DNA from: Streptomyces sp. CB02959
Lineage (GTDB): Bacteria > Actinomycetota > Actinomycetes > Streptomycetales > Streptomycetaceae
NCBI RefSeq assembly: GCF_002803155.1
Contig: NZ_NNBP01000009.1
Span: 62,001-126,000, forward strand
Direction of reading: 5' to 3'
Length of the DNA: 64,000 nucleotides
The notes under the pieces were generated by a model, which saw only the letters and a list, made by a program, of their open reading frames with translations, was not told the origin of the DNA and ran no database searches. Of the stretch, positions 1 to 8,232 are shown piece after piece. Positions within the stretch are counted from its first letter, which is position 1; the number at the start of each line of letters is the position of its first letter. A program made the translations under genes and the position numbers.

Positions 1-849
1 GAAGGTGCGGGCCAGGTGCGGGACGGCGAGTCCGACGAAGGCGATCGGCCCCGCGGCCGCGGTGGCGGCGGCGCTCAGTACCGTGGCGGTCAGCAGCGCG
101 ACGGCCTTCACCCGCTCCGGGCGGGCGCCGAGCGCCGTCGCGGAATCCTCGCCCAGGGCGACCGCGTTCAGGCCGCGGCCGAGCAGCAGGGCGACGGCGA
201 ATCCGGCGACGGCCAGCGGCAGCACGCCGCGTACGGCGTCCCAGTCGTGTCCGCCGAGGGCGCCGACGACCCAGTAGCGGTAGCTGTCGAACACCTGCGG
301 GCGGCTGAGGGTGACGGCTTGGATGAAGGCGCTCAGCACGGCGGTGAGCACCGCGCCGCCGAGCACCAGCCGGACCGGGCTGACTCCGCTGCCGAGGGCA
401 CCGATGACGTAGACGAACAGGCCGGTCAGCAGGGCGCCGGGCAGTGCCCACAGCAGTGTCTGGGTCTGTCCGGAAGCGCCGGCGAACGCGGTGGCGGCCA
501 CCACGCTCGCGGCGGCTCCGGTGTTGACGCCCAACAGGCCGGGCTCGGCGAGCGGGTTGCGGGTCACCGCCTGCATCAGGACGCCCGCCACGGCGAGGCC
601 GAGGCCCACCACGATGCCGAGTGCGGTGCGCGGATAGCGGCTCTCGACGACGGTGCGGGTGTAGGTGTCGCCGTGGCCGGTGACGGCGTCCCAGACCTGG
701 CCCGGGGCCAGGGTCTTGCTGCCGAACATGATGCTGGCGAGGCAGACGAGAACGAGGGCGGCCAGCGCCAGCAGCAGCACCGCCGCGGTGCGCCGGGCGG
801 GCCGGCGCACACGCGCCGGCCGCTCCTCGGTGGCGAGGGTCGAAGTCAT
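1..849 (-). CDS. FecCD-family iron-siderophore ABC transporter permease (3' end cut by window)
   Basis: Inner-membrane permease that would pass a ferric siderophore, delivered by the lipoprotein encoded just upstream, into the cytoplasm. The visible 283 residues start ATG (TST-LATEE) with a basic cytosolic stretch RVRRPARR, then a hydrophobic segment. The family signature follows: the SRYPRTALGIVVGLALAVAG region, then LMQAVTRNPLAEPGLLGVNTG, which is the conserved FecC/BtuC loop. The family is usually 330-350 residues, so about 50-60 C-terminal residues lie beyond position 1. It follows the binding-protein gene by 22 bp in the same direction, so the two are one transcript under the iron box at 2014-2032. 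The family call is secure; the substrate (which siderophore) cannot be read from the sequence. Confidence 0.93.
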   Translation of the reverse strand, partial: MTSTLATEERPARVRRPARRTAAVLLLALAALVLVCLASIMFGSKTLAPGQVWDAVTGHGDTYTRTVVESRYPRTALGIVVGLGLAVAGVLMQAVTRNPLAEPGLLGVNTGAAASVVAATAFAGASGQTQTLLWALPGALLTGLFVYVIGALGSGVSPVRLVLGGAVLTAVLSAFIQAVTLSRPQVFDSYRYWVVGALGGHDWDAVRGVLPLAVAGFAVALLLGRGLNAVALGEDSATALGARPERVKAVALLTATVLSAAATAAAGPIAFVGLAVPHLARTF

Positions 850-871
850 GAGTCGGGCCCGTTTCCCGGCG

Positions 872-1912
872 TTACTTACCGGCCTTCTTGACCGCGCTGT
901 CGATCAGGGGCAGGTAGCGCTTGATGCTGTAGGGCACGGTCAGCGGGTTGATCATGGAGGAGGCGGTGACGAAGGAGTTGTCCGAACTCGCCACGACGGC
1001 GTCCTTCTTGATGGCGGGCATGGCGGCGTACAGCGGCTGCTTCTCGATGTCGCTGCGGGTCTTGGCGTCGGAGTAGAAGGTGAACAGCAGGTCGCTCTTG
1101 TCGAGCTTGTCGGCGTTCTCCAGGCCGATGAGGGACGAGTCGGTGCCCTCGGTCTCCTTGAAGGTGTTGACCACCGGGTCGACCCGGAGTCCCAGGGACT
1201 TCACCATCTCCACCCGCTGCTCGGTGGGCTTGAACACGCCCAACGTGCCCGGTCCGGAGGTGTAGATGTAGGAGAAGGTCACGTTCTTGTAGTTCGGCCG
1301 GGTGGCGGCGGCCTCGGCGAGCTGCTTCTTGATGCCCGTGACCAGCTCGGTGCCCTTCGCCGGCTGCCCGAGGGCCTTGGCGATGATGTTGATCTGCTGG
1401 TCCCAGTCGGTGCTCCACGCCTTGTCCGGGTACGCCACCGTCGGAGCGATGTCCTTGAGGATGTCGTACTGCTTGGCCGTGATACCCGACCACGGCGCGA
1501 GGATCACGTCGGGGGCGAGTTCGGTGATCGCCTCGATGTCGAGCTGGTCGCCGCCCTTGAACTGCTTGGGGAGCGGGTCGCCGGACTTCTTGACCGCGTC
1601 CTTGATCCAGGGAAGGTAGCCGGACTTGTCACTGCCCCAGGGGTACTCCTCCACGCCGACCGGCGTGTGGCCGAGGGCGATGGCCGTCTCGGCCGACCCC
1701 TGGCCGAGGGTGACGATCCGCTTGGGCTCCTTGTCGATCTTGGCGGTGCCCAGCGCGCTCTTGATGGACACCGGGAAGGCGCCGTGCGAGCCGCCCGAAG
1801 CGGCGTCGTCGCCCTTCCCCCCGCCACCGCAGGCGCTGACGAACAACAGCAGCGAGGCCGCTGCCGAGGCGGTGAAGAGACGACGCGATACGCGGCGCGA
1901 AGCGATGGCCAT
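872..1912 (-). CDS. Iron-siderophore ABC transporter substrate-binding lipoprotein (FecB/FepB type)
   Basis: Extracytoplasmic receptor of 346 residues that binds a ferric siderophore and hands it to the FecCD permease downstream. The start chosen is the ATG (MAIASRR) at 1912, because AAAAGGA sits 6 nt before it; an upstream in-frame ATG at 1939 has no such site. The N-terminus has a twin arginine (SRR) and a hydrophobic core ending in a lipobox FVSAC, so it should be lipid-anchored. The periplasmic-binding fold is shown by KRIVTLGQGSAETAIALG near residue 65 and ELAPDVILAPWSG near residue 130. The protein is rich in Lys for this genome, which is normal for exported binding proteins. A DmdR/IdeR-type iron box lies about 100 nt upstream, so repression by iron is expected. 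Confidence 0.94.
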   Translation of the reverse strand: MAIASRRVSRRLFTASAAASLLLFVSACGGGGKGDDAASGGSHGAFPVSIKSALGTAKIDKEPKRIVTLGQGSAETAIALGHTPVGVEEYPWGSDKSGYLPWIKDAVKKSGDPLPKQFKGGDQLDIEAITELAPDVILAPWSGITAKQYDILKDIAPTVAYPDKAWSTDWDQQINIIAKALGQPAKGTELVTGIKKQLAEAAATRPNYKNVTFSYIYTSGPGTLGVFKPTEQRVEMVKSLGLRVDPVVNTFKETEGTDSSLIGLENADKLDKSDLLFTFYSDAKTRSDIEKQPLYAAMPAIKKDAVVASSDNSFVTASSMINPLTVPYSIKRYLPLIDSAVKKAGK

Positions 1913-2013
1913 GCCAGGTCCTTTTCTTCGAGGCAGCACGACGTAGAGCCCGCATGCCTGTGGTTGACAATCCGTCCGGACGGAGAGAGAAGTAACCCCA
2001 CCCCCAATTCGGC

Positions 2014-2032
2014 TTAGGTAAGCCTAACCTCT
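2014..2032 (-). promoter_or_regulatory. Iron box (DmdR1/IdeR operator) of the siderophore uptake operon
   Basis: Read on the minus strand the site contains AGGTTAGGCTTACCTAA, which differs at one position from the core of the actinobacterial iron box consensus TTAGGTTAGGCTCACCTAA; the two outermost bases also differ. It lies about 100 nt upstream of the binding-protein start at 1912, the right place for a repressor. A separate perfect 14-bp palindrome TCCGTCCGGACGGA occupies 1971-1984, between the box and the gene; its role is unknown. Confidence 0.88.
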
Positions 2033-2418
2033 CATCGATCCGGCCACGACCAGTACCCCCATCGCCCCCGCCCGGCATGAACCGTCGGACGTGTTCGGTG
2101 GGAAGCCCGAGGACGAACCCCCTGCTCCGCGGAATGCGCTGCGATACGGACGTGCGGCACGCCGGCGATGACAGCGGCGGATTTCGGCCACGCCATCTCG
2201 TCGCGGGCCGCGTCGGGGGCTGTGGCGGAGGGCTGTGGCGGAGGCCGTGTCCGGGGCTGTGGCAGCGGGGGTTTCGTACACCCCCTGCGGCCCCACAGTC
2301 ACCACTTCGCCGAACGGCGCGATGTCGAACACGGTGCGGGAGTACGCCTGATGGCCGCGTTCGGTCGGCAGCCGATCCGCGGCTCGGGGGGCGTCCGGGC
2401 GGGGCGCTCTACCCCGGT
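2033..2418. other. Intergenic stretch, no supported gene
   Basis: This 386-bp stretch separates the iron-uptake operon from the GntR gene. A minus-strand frame starting GTG at 2332 reads VFDIAPFGEVVTVGPQ, which looks protein-like for about 25 residues, then turns into Arg/Pro-rich nonsense with no ribosome site. It may be the remnant of a decayed gene. Nothing else was seen. Confidence 0.5.
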
Positions 2419-3069
2419 TCAGTCCTGGCGCTGCTTGCGGCGGGCGGCGGCCGCGCTGCGACCGCTCTCCAGGTGCTTCGCGACCAGCTCCGCGACCCGG
2501 TTCTCGTCCCGGTCGGCCAGGGCGTCGTAGAGCTCTTCGTGCTCCTTCGCCATGGCCAGCAGGTCGTCGTGCTGCGCCAGGAGCCAGCGCATCCGGCTGC
2601 GCAGGGGGCGTTCGAGCTCGTTGAGCAACTCGTTGTCAGCCAGCGAGATCACCGTCTCGTGGAAGTCGGCCGCCGCCCGCCGGGCCCGGACGGCGTCTCC
2701 CTGGCTTGCCGCCGTGAGCTCGGCGTCGAGGTCGGCGCGGAGCCTCGCCAGCCCGGCGCGGGTGCGCCGTTGGGCGGCGAGCCGGAAGGCCAGCGTCTCC
2801 AGGGCCGACCGCACCTCGTCGAGGTCGGCGAGGTCGGTCGGCGTGAATTCCCGCACCACGGCCCACGTCCGCGGGCGCGGCGTCACCAGTCCCTCGGTCA
2901 CCAGTGCCTTCAGGGCGTCCCGGATCGGCAGCCGGCTCACCCCGAGCTCCGCGGCGAGTTCCCGTTCGACCAGCTTGCTGCCCGGCTTGCGGGCACCGTC
3001 GATGATCTCGTCGCGCAACTGTCGTGTGACCCGCTCCGACTCGGGCTCGAACCCTCCAGACCCTGTCAT
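2419..3069 (-). CDS. GntR-family transcriptional regulator, FCD subfamily
   Basis: A 216-residue repressor-type DNA-binding protein. Residues about 10-65 form the winged helix (QLRDEIIDGARKPGSKL, then ELAAELGVSRLPIRDALKAL), and residues about 75-205 form the all-helical FCD ligand domain (DEVRSALETLAFRLAA; ADFHETVISLADN with the His of the usual metal site). Its ATG overlaps the stop codon of the exporter gene in an ATGA, so the two are translationally coupled and it is the last gene of the amidohydrolase-exporter-regulator operon. FCD regulators commonly bind sites of the type TGGTATACCA; such a site (GGTATACC core) sits upstream of the operon at 5895-5906, so autoregulation is likely. The ligand is unknown, possibly the amidohydrolase substrate or product. 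Confidence 0.92.
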   Translation of the reverse strand: MTGSGGFEPESERVTRQLRDEIIDGARKPGSKLVERELAAELGVSRLPIRDALKALVTEGLVTPRPRTWAVVREFTPTDLADLDEVRSALETLAFRLAAQRRTRAGLARLRADLDAELTAASQGDAVRARRAAADFHETVISLADNELLNELERPLRSRMRWLLAQHDDLLAMAKEHEELYDALADRDENRVAELVAKHLESGRSAAAARRKQRQD

Positions 3070-4550
3070 GGGCCCATTCTCTCATCGGCCCGTACGGCGT
3101 CCGGCGCTCGCCGTCGCGAGCGGCCGAGCGTGGCCGTGGCGGCCGCCGCGAGCAGCAGGACGCCCATGGGGTAGCGGACGGCGACGGTGAACCCGTGCAG
3201 GGTGGCCGCCCGCATGCCCCCGTGGAAGGCCGCGGCCGCGCTGGCGGCGACGGTGTTGAAGACCGCCGAGCCGATCGAACCGCCCACCTGCTGAACCGAG
3301 TTGACGACCGCGGAGGCGATCCCGGCGTCCTGGGCGGGCACCCCGGTGGTGGCAGCGTTCATGATGGCCAGGAAGCTTCCGCCCAGCCCGACGGAGAAGG
3401 TGGCCAGCGCCGGGAGGACGCTCGTCAGGTACGCGGATTCCGGCCCCAGGAGGGTGAGCTGGCACAGTCCGCCGGCCGAGATGCACAGGCCCGCCGTCAT
3501 CATCACGCGCGGCCCGAAACGGGGCAGCAGGCGGGTGCCGAGCTGGGTGGCCGTCGCCGTCGTCACGATGCTGATCGGCAGGAAGCCGAGGCCGGCGGCC
3601 ATGGCGGACCACCCCAGCACCGTCTGCAGGTAGTACGTGAGGAACAGCGAGACGGACAGTTGGGACATCATCAGGGCGCCCCCGGCCAGCAGCGCCGCCA
3701 CGCGGCCGCGGTCGCGTACCAGCTTCGGCGGCAGCAGGGGCACCGCGGCGCGGGTCTGCCGCACGCCGAACGCCACCAGCAGTGCGGCGCCGCCGAGCAA
3801 CGCGCCCAGCACGGACGGCGCCGCCCAGCCGTCCGCCTCGGCCCGGCTGCAGCCGTAGACCAGCGCGGTCAGCCCGCCGCAGCCCAGCACGGCGCCGCTG
3901 ACGTCGACACGGCCGTAGACCCGCGGCGAGCGGTCGCGCGGCATCCACGCCGCACCGAGCAGTGCGACGAGCGCGATGGGCACGTTGACCAGCAGGCACC
4001 AGCGCCATCCGAACCCCTGGGTGAGCACCCCGCCGAGGACGACGCCCAACGACGCGCCGGCACCGCCCAGCGCCCCGAAGACGGCGATGGCCCGGCGGCG
4101 TTCGGCCGGATCGGGGAAGCTCGTGGCGACCAGGGCGAGCGCCGACGCGGCCAGCAGCGCGGCGAACGCGCCCTGCACGGCACGCGCGGCGAACAGTGCC
4201 TGGGCCGTGGGGGCCGCGCCCGCGGCCGCGGAGGCCACGGCGAAGCCGACCAGCCCGGACACGAACACCCGGGTGCGGCCCGCGTGGTCGGCGATGCGCC
4301 CGGCGAACAGCAGCAGTCCGCCGAAGGCGACGGTGTAGGACGTGACCACCCAAGGGCGGTCGCCGTCGGCCATCCCCAGTTCGGTCTGGAGCGACGGCAT
4401 CGCCACGCTCACGATGGTGCTGTCCAGCAGGATCATCAACTGGGCCAGGCCCAGCACACACAGCGCCCACCACCGCCGCGGATGCGCGAGCGGCGGGGGC
4501 TGCTGCGCGGGGACACGGGGTGGTGAGGTCGGGCGGGCACTCTCGGCCAT
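3066..4550 (-). CDS. MFS drug/metabolite exporter, DHA2 (14-TM) type
   Basis: A 494-residue proton-coupled antiporter of the EmrB/QacA class. Motifs seen: LDSTIVSVAMPSLQ in TM1 (the DHA2 motif D1), GRIADHAGRTRVFVSG in the TM2-TM3 loop (motif A) and GGVLTQGFGWRWCLLVNVP in TM5 (motif C-like), followed by further hydrophobic segments consistent with 14 in total. AAGGA lies 5 nt before the ATG. It starts 8 nt after the amidohydrolase stop and ends in an ATGA overlap with the GntR gene, so all three are co-expressed. The neighbourhood suggests export of a compound related to the amidohydrolase reaction, or self-protection; the cargo cannot be told from the sequence. Confidence 0.93.
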   Translation of the reverse strand: MAESARPTSPPRVPAQQPPPLAHPRRWWALCVLGLAQLMILLDSTIVSVAMPSLQTELGMADGDRPWVVTSYTVAFGGLLLFAGRIADHAGRTRVFVSGLVGFAVASAAAGAAPTAQALFAARAVQGAFAALLAASALALVATSFPDPAERRRAIAVFGALGGAGASLGVVLGGVLTQGFGWRWCLLVNVPIALVALLGAAWMPRDRSPRVYGRVDVSGAVLGCGGLTALVYGCSRAEADGWAAPSVLGALLGGAALLVAFGVRQTRAAVPLLPPKLVRDRGRVAALLAGGALMMSQLSVSLFLTYYLQTVLGWSAMAAGLGFLPISIVTTATATQLGTRLLPRFGPRVMMTAGLCISAGGLCQLTLLGPESAYLTSVLPALATFSVGLGGSFLAIMNAATTGVPAQDAGIASAVVNSVQQVGGSIGSAVFNTVAASAAAAFHGGMRAATLHGFTVAVRYPMGVLLLAAAATATLGRSRRRAPDAVRADERMGP

Positions 4551-4558
4551 GGCCGTCC

Positions 4559-5854
4559 TTACTGGAGGGGCAGCCCTGCGCGCACCACGCGGTACGGCTT
4601 CTTGAGCACGGACACGTCGGCGAGCGGGTCGCCGTCGACGACGAGCAGGTCTCCCGCGAAGCCGCGCGCCAGACGCCCCGCCGTCCGTTCCAGACCGAGG
4701 AGCCGGGCCGCCTGCGTGGTGGCCGTGCGGATCGCGTCGAGCGCCGACAGGCCCGCCGCGCGCATCAACTCCACCTCCCGGCCGATCGGTTCGACCGCGC
4801 CACCGGAGGAGTCCGTGCCGGCCGCCAGCGGGACACCCAGCTCGTGCGCGGCGCGCACCGCTTCCTTGAGGACCGGCAGGTACGCGCGTCCGCGTTCGGC
4901 GAGCACCGGGTCGGACTCGTCGACGAGCCCGGCGATGGCGGTCAACGTCGGCGTGAAGTACGTGCCCCTGCGCCGCATGTCGTGCAGAGTGCGCTCACCG
5001 ACGAACACACCGTGCTCCAGGGACCGGATCCCCGCCCGCACCGCGTCGTCGCAGCCGCGCTCGCTGTAGCTGTGGCACAGCACCCCGGTCCCGCCGCGCC
5101 GGGCCGCCGCCACGATCTCGGACAGCTGCTCGTACGAGTAGACCTGCGTCAGCGGGTCCTGCTCCGGCAGTCCGGCGCGCTCGTTCACCCGGGTCTTGAT
5201 GACGTCCGCGCCGCGGGCGAGGTTCACCTGGACGACCCGGCGCAGCGCCTCGGCCGAGCGGACACCGTCCTTCAGGCGCGCGAGCCGGGTGAGATCCGGG
5301 TCGGCGAGCACGGTGTCCCCCAGGTCGGGGGTGACGAACACGCCCGCGGCACGCAACCGGGGGGCCTGCTCGGGAGCCTGGCGGGCCAACTCCCGTACGG
5401 CGATGTCCTGATAGAAGTTGGTGGAGCCGCTGCGTGCGCTGGTGGCGCCCTTGCGGACGGCGTCGCGGGCCTCGGCGGCGGTGTTGAGGTGGATGTGCGC
5501 GTCGATCAGGCCCGGCAGCACCCACCGGCCGTGCGCGTCGAGGCACGGGGCGGCGGCCGGGACGTCGATCCGCGCCCGCGCCCCGGCGGCGCGCACCACA
5601 CCGTCGCGGATCACGACGACGGCGTCCTCGGTGACGTCACCGGTCGCCGGATCGACCAGTGTGCCGCCCTCGACGACCAGGTCGCCGGTGCGGGGCGCGC
5701 CCCGGTCCGGAGCGCCGGCGGCTCCCCGCGCGGGCGCCGCGGCGGCCTCCGGTGCCGCCGAGAGGGCGGCGGTTCCGGCCAGGGCGGCGGCCCCGGCGAG
5801 GACACCGCGGCGAGTGACCCGACTGGGCGGGGGCGGGACGGACTCGACACACAT
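4559..5854 (-). CDS. Tat-exported amidohydrolase (imidazolonepropionase/prolidase-like metal hydrolase)
   Basis: A 431-residue metal-dependent hydrolase likely to act outside the membrane. The start at 5854 (MCVESV) is chosen because GAGGAG lies 6 nt upstream; a longer frame from 5950 lacks a ribosome site and would bury the signal. The N-terminus carries the Tat motif SRVTRRGVLAG and an Ala-rich core ending near residue 45. The amidohydrolase fold is shown by the N-terminal beta sandwich (LVVEGGTLVDPATGDV), the metal motif LPGLIDAHIHLN (HxH), a probable carboxylated lysine in GADVIKTRVN, His residues in VLCHSYSERG and LEHGVF, and the metal Asp in AAGTDSSGG. The substrate is unknown; related enzymes cleave cyclic amides or Xaa-Pro peptides. 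First gene of the operon with the exporter and GntR regulator. Confidence 0.88.
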   Translation of the reverse strand: MCVESVPPPPSRVTRRGVLAGAAALAGTAALSAAPEAAAAPARGAAGAPDRGAPRTGDLVVEGGTLVDPATGDVTEDAVVVIRDGVVRAAGARARIDVPAAAPCLDAHGRWVLPGLIDAHIHLNTAAEARDAVRKGATSARSGSTNFYQDIAVRELARQAPEQAPRLRAAGVFVTPDLGDTVLADPDLTRLARLKDGVRSAEALRRVVQVNLARGADVIKTRVNERAGLPEQDPLTQVYSYEQLSEIVAAARRGGTGVLCHSYSERGCDDAVRAGIRSLEHGVFVGERTLHDMRRRGTYFTPTLTAIAGLVDESDPVLAERGRAYLPVLKEAVRAAHELGVPLAAGTDSSGGAVEPIGREVELMRAAGLSALDAIRTATTQAARLLGLERTAGRLARGFAGDLLVVDGDPLADVSVLKKPYRVVRAGLPLQ

Positions 5855-5894
5855 GGCGGGCTCCTCAGCACTCCGATTTCCCTCGATCGCCCAA

Positions 5895-5906
5895 TTGGTA
5901 TACCGA
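5895..5906. promoter_or_regulatory. Candidate GntR/FCD operator upstream of the amidohydrolase operon
   Basis: TTGGTATACCGA contains the perfect palindrome GGTATACC, 41 nt upstream of the amidohydrolase start. A weaker half-like copy, TTGGTATCCCA, lies at 5994-6004. FCD-type GntR repressors commonly bind TGGTNNACCA-type sites, and the operon ends with such a regulator. The stretch is AT-rich relative to its surroundings, as expected for a promoter. Binding is inferred. Confidence 0.55.
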
Positions 5907-6097
5907 ATCATCGGCAAACGACAAGAGGTTTCGGCGCGCACTTGAGCCACATATGGGACGCACAGGGGCGACTCAACCGCCGATGTTGAATTTTTGGTAT
6001 CCCATTTCAGGAACCCGTCCCAGACGCCTCCCGCTCAGGTCCCGAGCCCGGGATCACCCCTCGGGAATCGTCCCCCAGGGATCGCCCCTCGGGGAGG

Positions 6098-7153
6098 TCA
6101 GGCCGGCCGTGGGATGTAGGCCAGGCCGTGGGCGCCGGGTTCGCCGAGCTTGGCGAGGTCCAGCCGGGCCAGCCCCCGCAGCGTCTCCAGGTCGACGATG
6201 TCGACGGTGGAAGAGGCGACGCAGGCCACGTAGGCGATCCGGCCGTCGGGCGACGAGGTGACGGTCAGCGGGCAGTGCCCCACCTCGAACTCGCCCAACC
6301 GCTTGCGGGTGTCGGCGGAGAACACCGTGAGGCGACCCGGCACATGGCGTCCGAGCCGGGACGCCGGGTCGGGCGCCACCCGCACCTCGCCCACGAGCAG
6401 CCTGCCCGTCGACGTCAGGTGCACCGGCAGGACGACGTCCTCCGTGGGCAGAGTGTCGACGACGGTCGCCGTCCGGGCGTCGATCACCCGGATGCCGGTG
6501 GCCGGCCGCTCCTCATCGCCGTCGAAGAAGGAACCGCCATAGGGCGAGGCGACGAAGACGTGCGTGCCGTCGGCGGAGACGGCGAGTCCCTCACTGCCCG
6601 GCACCTCGACCTTCGCGGTGAGGGTCGCCCGTTCGAGATCGACCACCGAGACGAACGGCGCCTCCTTGTTGGTGGCGTAACCCGTTCTGCCCACCGGGTC
6701 GATGGCGAACCAGTGCGGGCCGGGCGCGTCCGTGTCGATCCGGCCCAGGGGCCGGCGGGTCCCGGTGTCGATCACCACGACGCCGCCGGGCCGATCCGCC
6801 GAGCCCTCCACGCTGACGTAGAGGCGGCCGCGCGCCGGGTCCAGCGCCAGCCCGTGCGGCCCGTGCTCCGGGGCGAGGTCCACGACCTCGACGATGCGGC
6901 GGGTGTCGGGGTCGATGACGGTCAACTCGGTGCGCCGGCCGCTGTTCGCGTGGTAGTAGCCCGACCGATACGTCGTCGTGCACCACAGCAGGCGGTGCGT
7001 CGGGTCGAAGCACAACTCGTGCGGCTCGGCGAGGACTTCGACCGATCCGAGGTGCCGGTCCGAGGCGGCGTCGAAGAACGAGACCGTCGGCCCGCTCTGG
7101 CTGACCACGGCCAGCACGTCGCCTTCTCGACCGGCCCGAGGGGACTGCTGCAC
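6098..7153 (-). CDS. YVTN/YncE-type beta-propeller protein
   Basis: A 351-residue protein predicted to fold as a seven-bladed beta-propeller of the YncE/YVTN class. The start is GTG at 7153, since AGGAGG lies 5 nt upstream (7159-7164); the open frame runs further up but without a site. Repeated blades are visible: VSFFDAASDRHLGSVEV, LTVIDPDTRRIVEVVDL with HGPHGLALDPARGRLYVS, VVVIDTGTRRPLGRIDT, VSVVDLERATLTAKVEV, IRVIDARTATVVDTL, LTVFSADTRKRLGEFEV and VDIVDLETLRGLARLDL. No signal peptide is visible, so it is probably cytosolic, which is uncommon for YncE relatives. Function unknown; propellers of this type bind ligands or act as lactonase-like enzymes. It is divergent from a LysR gene, its probable regulator. 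Confidence 0.85.
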   Translation of the reverse strand: MQQSPRAGREGDVLAVVSQSGPTVSFFDAASDRHLGSVEVLAEPHELCFDPTHRLLWCTTTYRSGYYHANSGRRTELTVIDPDTRRIVEVVDLAPEHGPHGLALDPARGRLYVSVEGSADRPGGVVVIDTGTRRPLGRIDTDAPGPHWFAIDPVGRTGYATNKEAPFVSVVDLERATLTAKVEVPGSEGLAVSADGTHVFVASPYGGSFFDGDEERPATGIRVIDARTATVVDTLPTEDVVLPVHLTSTGRLLVGEVRVAPDPASRLGRHVPGRLTVFSADTRKRLGEFEVGHCPLTVTSSPDGRIAYVACVASSTVDIVDLETLRGLARLDLAKLGEPGAHGLAYIPRPA

Positions 7154-7296
7154 AGAGACCTCCTGGAACAGGGTGCAGGGGATGCCCACGCGTCTCCGTG
7201 GACATCCCCACTCTCCGCCCGAGAAGATTCCGCGACAATGCAAAGATCGGCACCCAATCATTGCCTCAGGCGTAAAAATGCAGCTCAGGAGCGCTG
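7154..7296. promoter_or_regulatory. Divergent promoter region between YncE-like gene and LysR gene
   Basis: A 143-bp spacer with locally lower GC near 7230-7290. It contains an inverted pair CAATG (7236-7240) and CATTG (7259-7263), a candidate LysR half-site arrangement. LysR regulators typically bind between their own gene and a divergent target, which fits. No clear -10/-35 hexamers could be assigned. Confidence 0.45.
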
Positions 7297-8232
7297 ATGG
7301 ATCTGAATCTGCTGCGGGCCCTGGACATCCTGCTCCAGGAGAACAGCGTGACGCGGGCCGCGGAGCGACTCGGTACGTCACCGGCGGCCGCCAGTCGCAC
7401 CCTGGCCAGGCTCCGCCGTGCCGTCGGCGACCCCCTACTGGTCCGTGCAGGCCAGGGCATGGTCCCGACGCCGCGGGCCCTGGAACTCCGGGACGAGGTC
7501 GGCGCGTTGCTGCACAGCTGCGACGACGTCCTGCGGCCGGGAGCCGGTTTCGACGCCGTGCATCTCCAACGCACCTTCACCGTGCAGGCCGCCGACCTGC
7601 TCCTGGCGGGGCTGGCCGGGACCCTGGCCGAACGGATCCACGCGGAGGCCCCGCACGTCGACGTGGTCTTCCTGCCGGAGGCGGTGGAGGGCGGCCCCGC
7701 ACTGCGGCAGGGCTGGGTCGACGTCGAACTGGGCGTCCTCGGACACCTGGACCCGGAGATCCGAACCCGACGACTCACCCGGATGACGCTGGTCGGCGTC
7801 GCCCGCAGCGGCCATCCCCTCTTCGACGGGCGGATCGACGCCCGCCGCTTCGCCGCGGCCGCCCACATCGGCATCTCCCGGCTCGGCAAGCGCCTGGGAC
7901 CCATCGACGGCGCACTCGCGGAACTCGGACTGCGGCGCCGGATCGCGGTCGTCGTGCCCAGTCACACCAGCGCGATGATGCTGGCCCGGGACACCGACCT
8001 CGTCGCGCTCAGCCTCGCCGACTGGCTCCCCGACACCGTCTCCGCACTGGGACTGCGCACCTTCCCGGTCCCCCTCGACCTGGCACCCCTCGACCTCGGA
8101 ATGGCCTGGCACCCCCGCAACTCGGCCGACCCGGGGCACCGCTGGTTCCGTGACCGCCTGGCAGCCGCGGTCCTGGGGCCGACGGGCACGGAGGACGACA
8201 ACGACTCACAACGGGGCGCGATGACGCACTGA
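7297..8232 (+). CDS. LysR-family transcriptional regulator
   Basis: A 311-residue regulator. The N-terminal winged helix is clear: LLRALDILLQENSVTRAAERLGTSPAAASRTLARLRRAVGDPLLVR (residues about 4-50), and a periplasmic-binding-like effector domain follows (TFTVQAADLLLAGLAG onward). AGGAG lies 8 nt before the ATG. The effector domain resembles the NodD/LinR-like subgroup, starting with AADLLL and later the TRRLTRMTLVGVARSGHPLF strand. It is divergent from the beta-propeller gene, which is its most likely target. The ligand is unknown. Confidence 0.92.
   Translation: MDLNLLRALDILLQENSVTRAAERLGTSPAAASRTLARLRRAVGDPLLVRAGQGMVPTPRALELRDEVGALLHSCDDVLRPGAGFDAVHLQRTFTVQAADLLLAGLAGTLAERIHAEAPHVDVVFLPEAVEGGPALRQGWVDVELGVLGHLDPEIRTRRLTRMTLVGVARSGHPLFDGRIDARRFAAAAHIGISRLGKRLGPIDGALAELGLRRRIAVVVPSHTSAMMLARDTDLVALSLADWLPDTVSALGLRTFPVPLDLAPLDLGMAWHPRNSADPGHRWFRDRLAAAVLGPTGTEDDNDSQRGAMTH

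Noticed and set aside
2024..2332. A 102-residue minus-strand frame starting FDIAPFGEVV
   Set aside because: Only the first 25 residues look protein-like and there is no ribosome site; kept as a possible remnant in the intergenic note.
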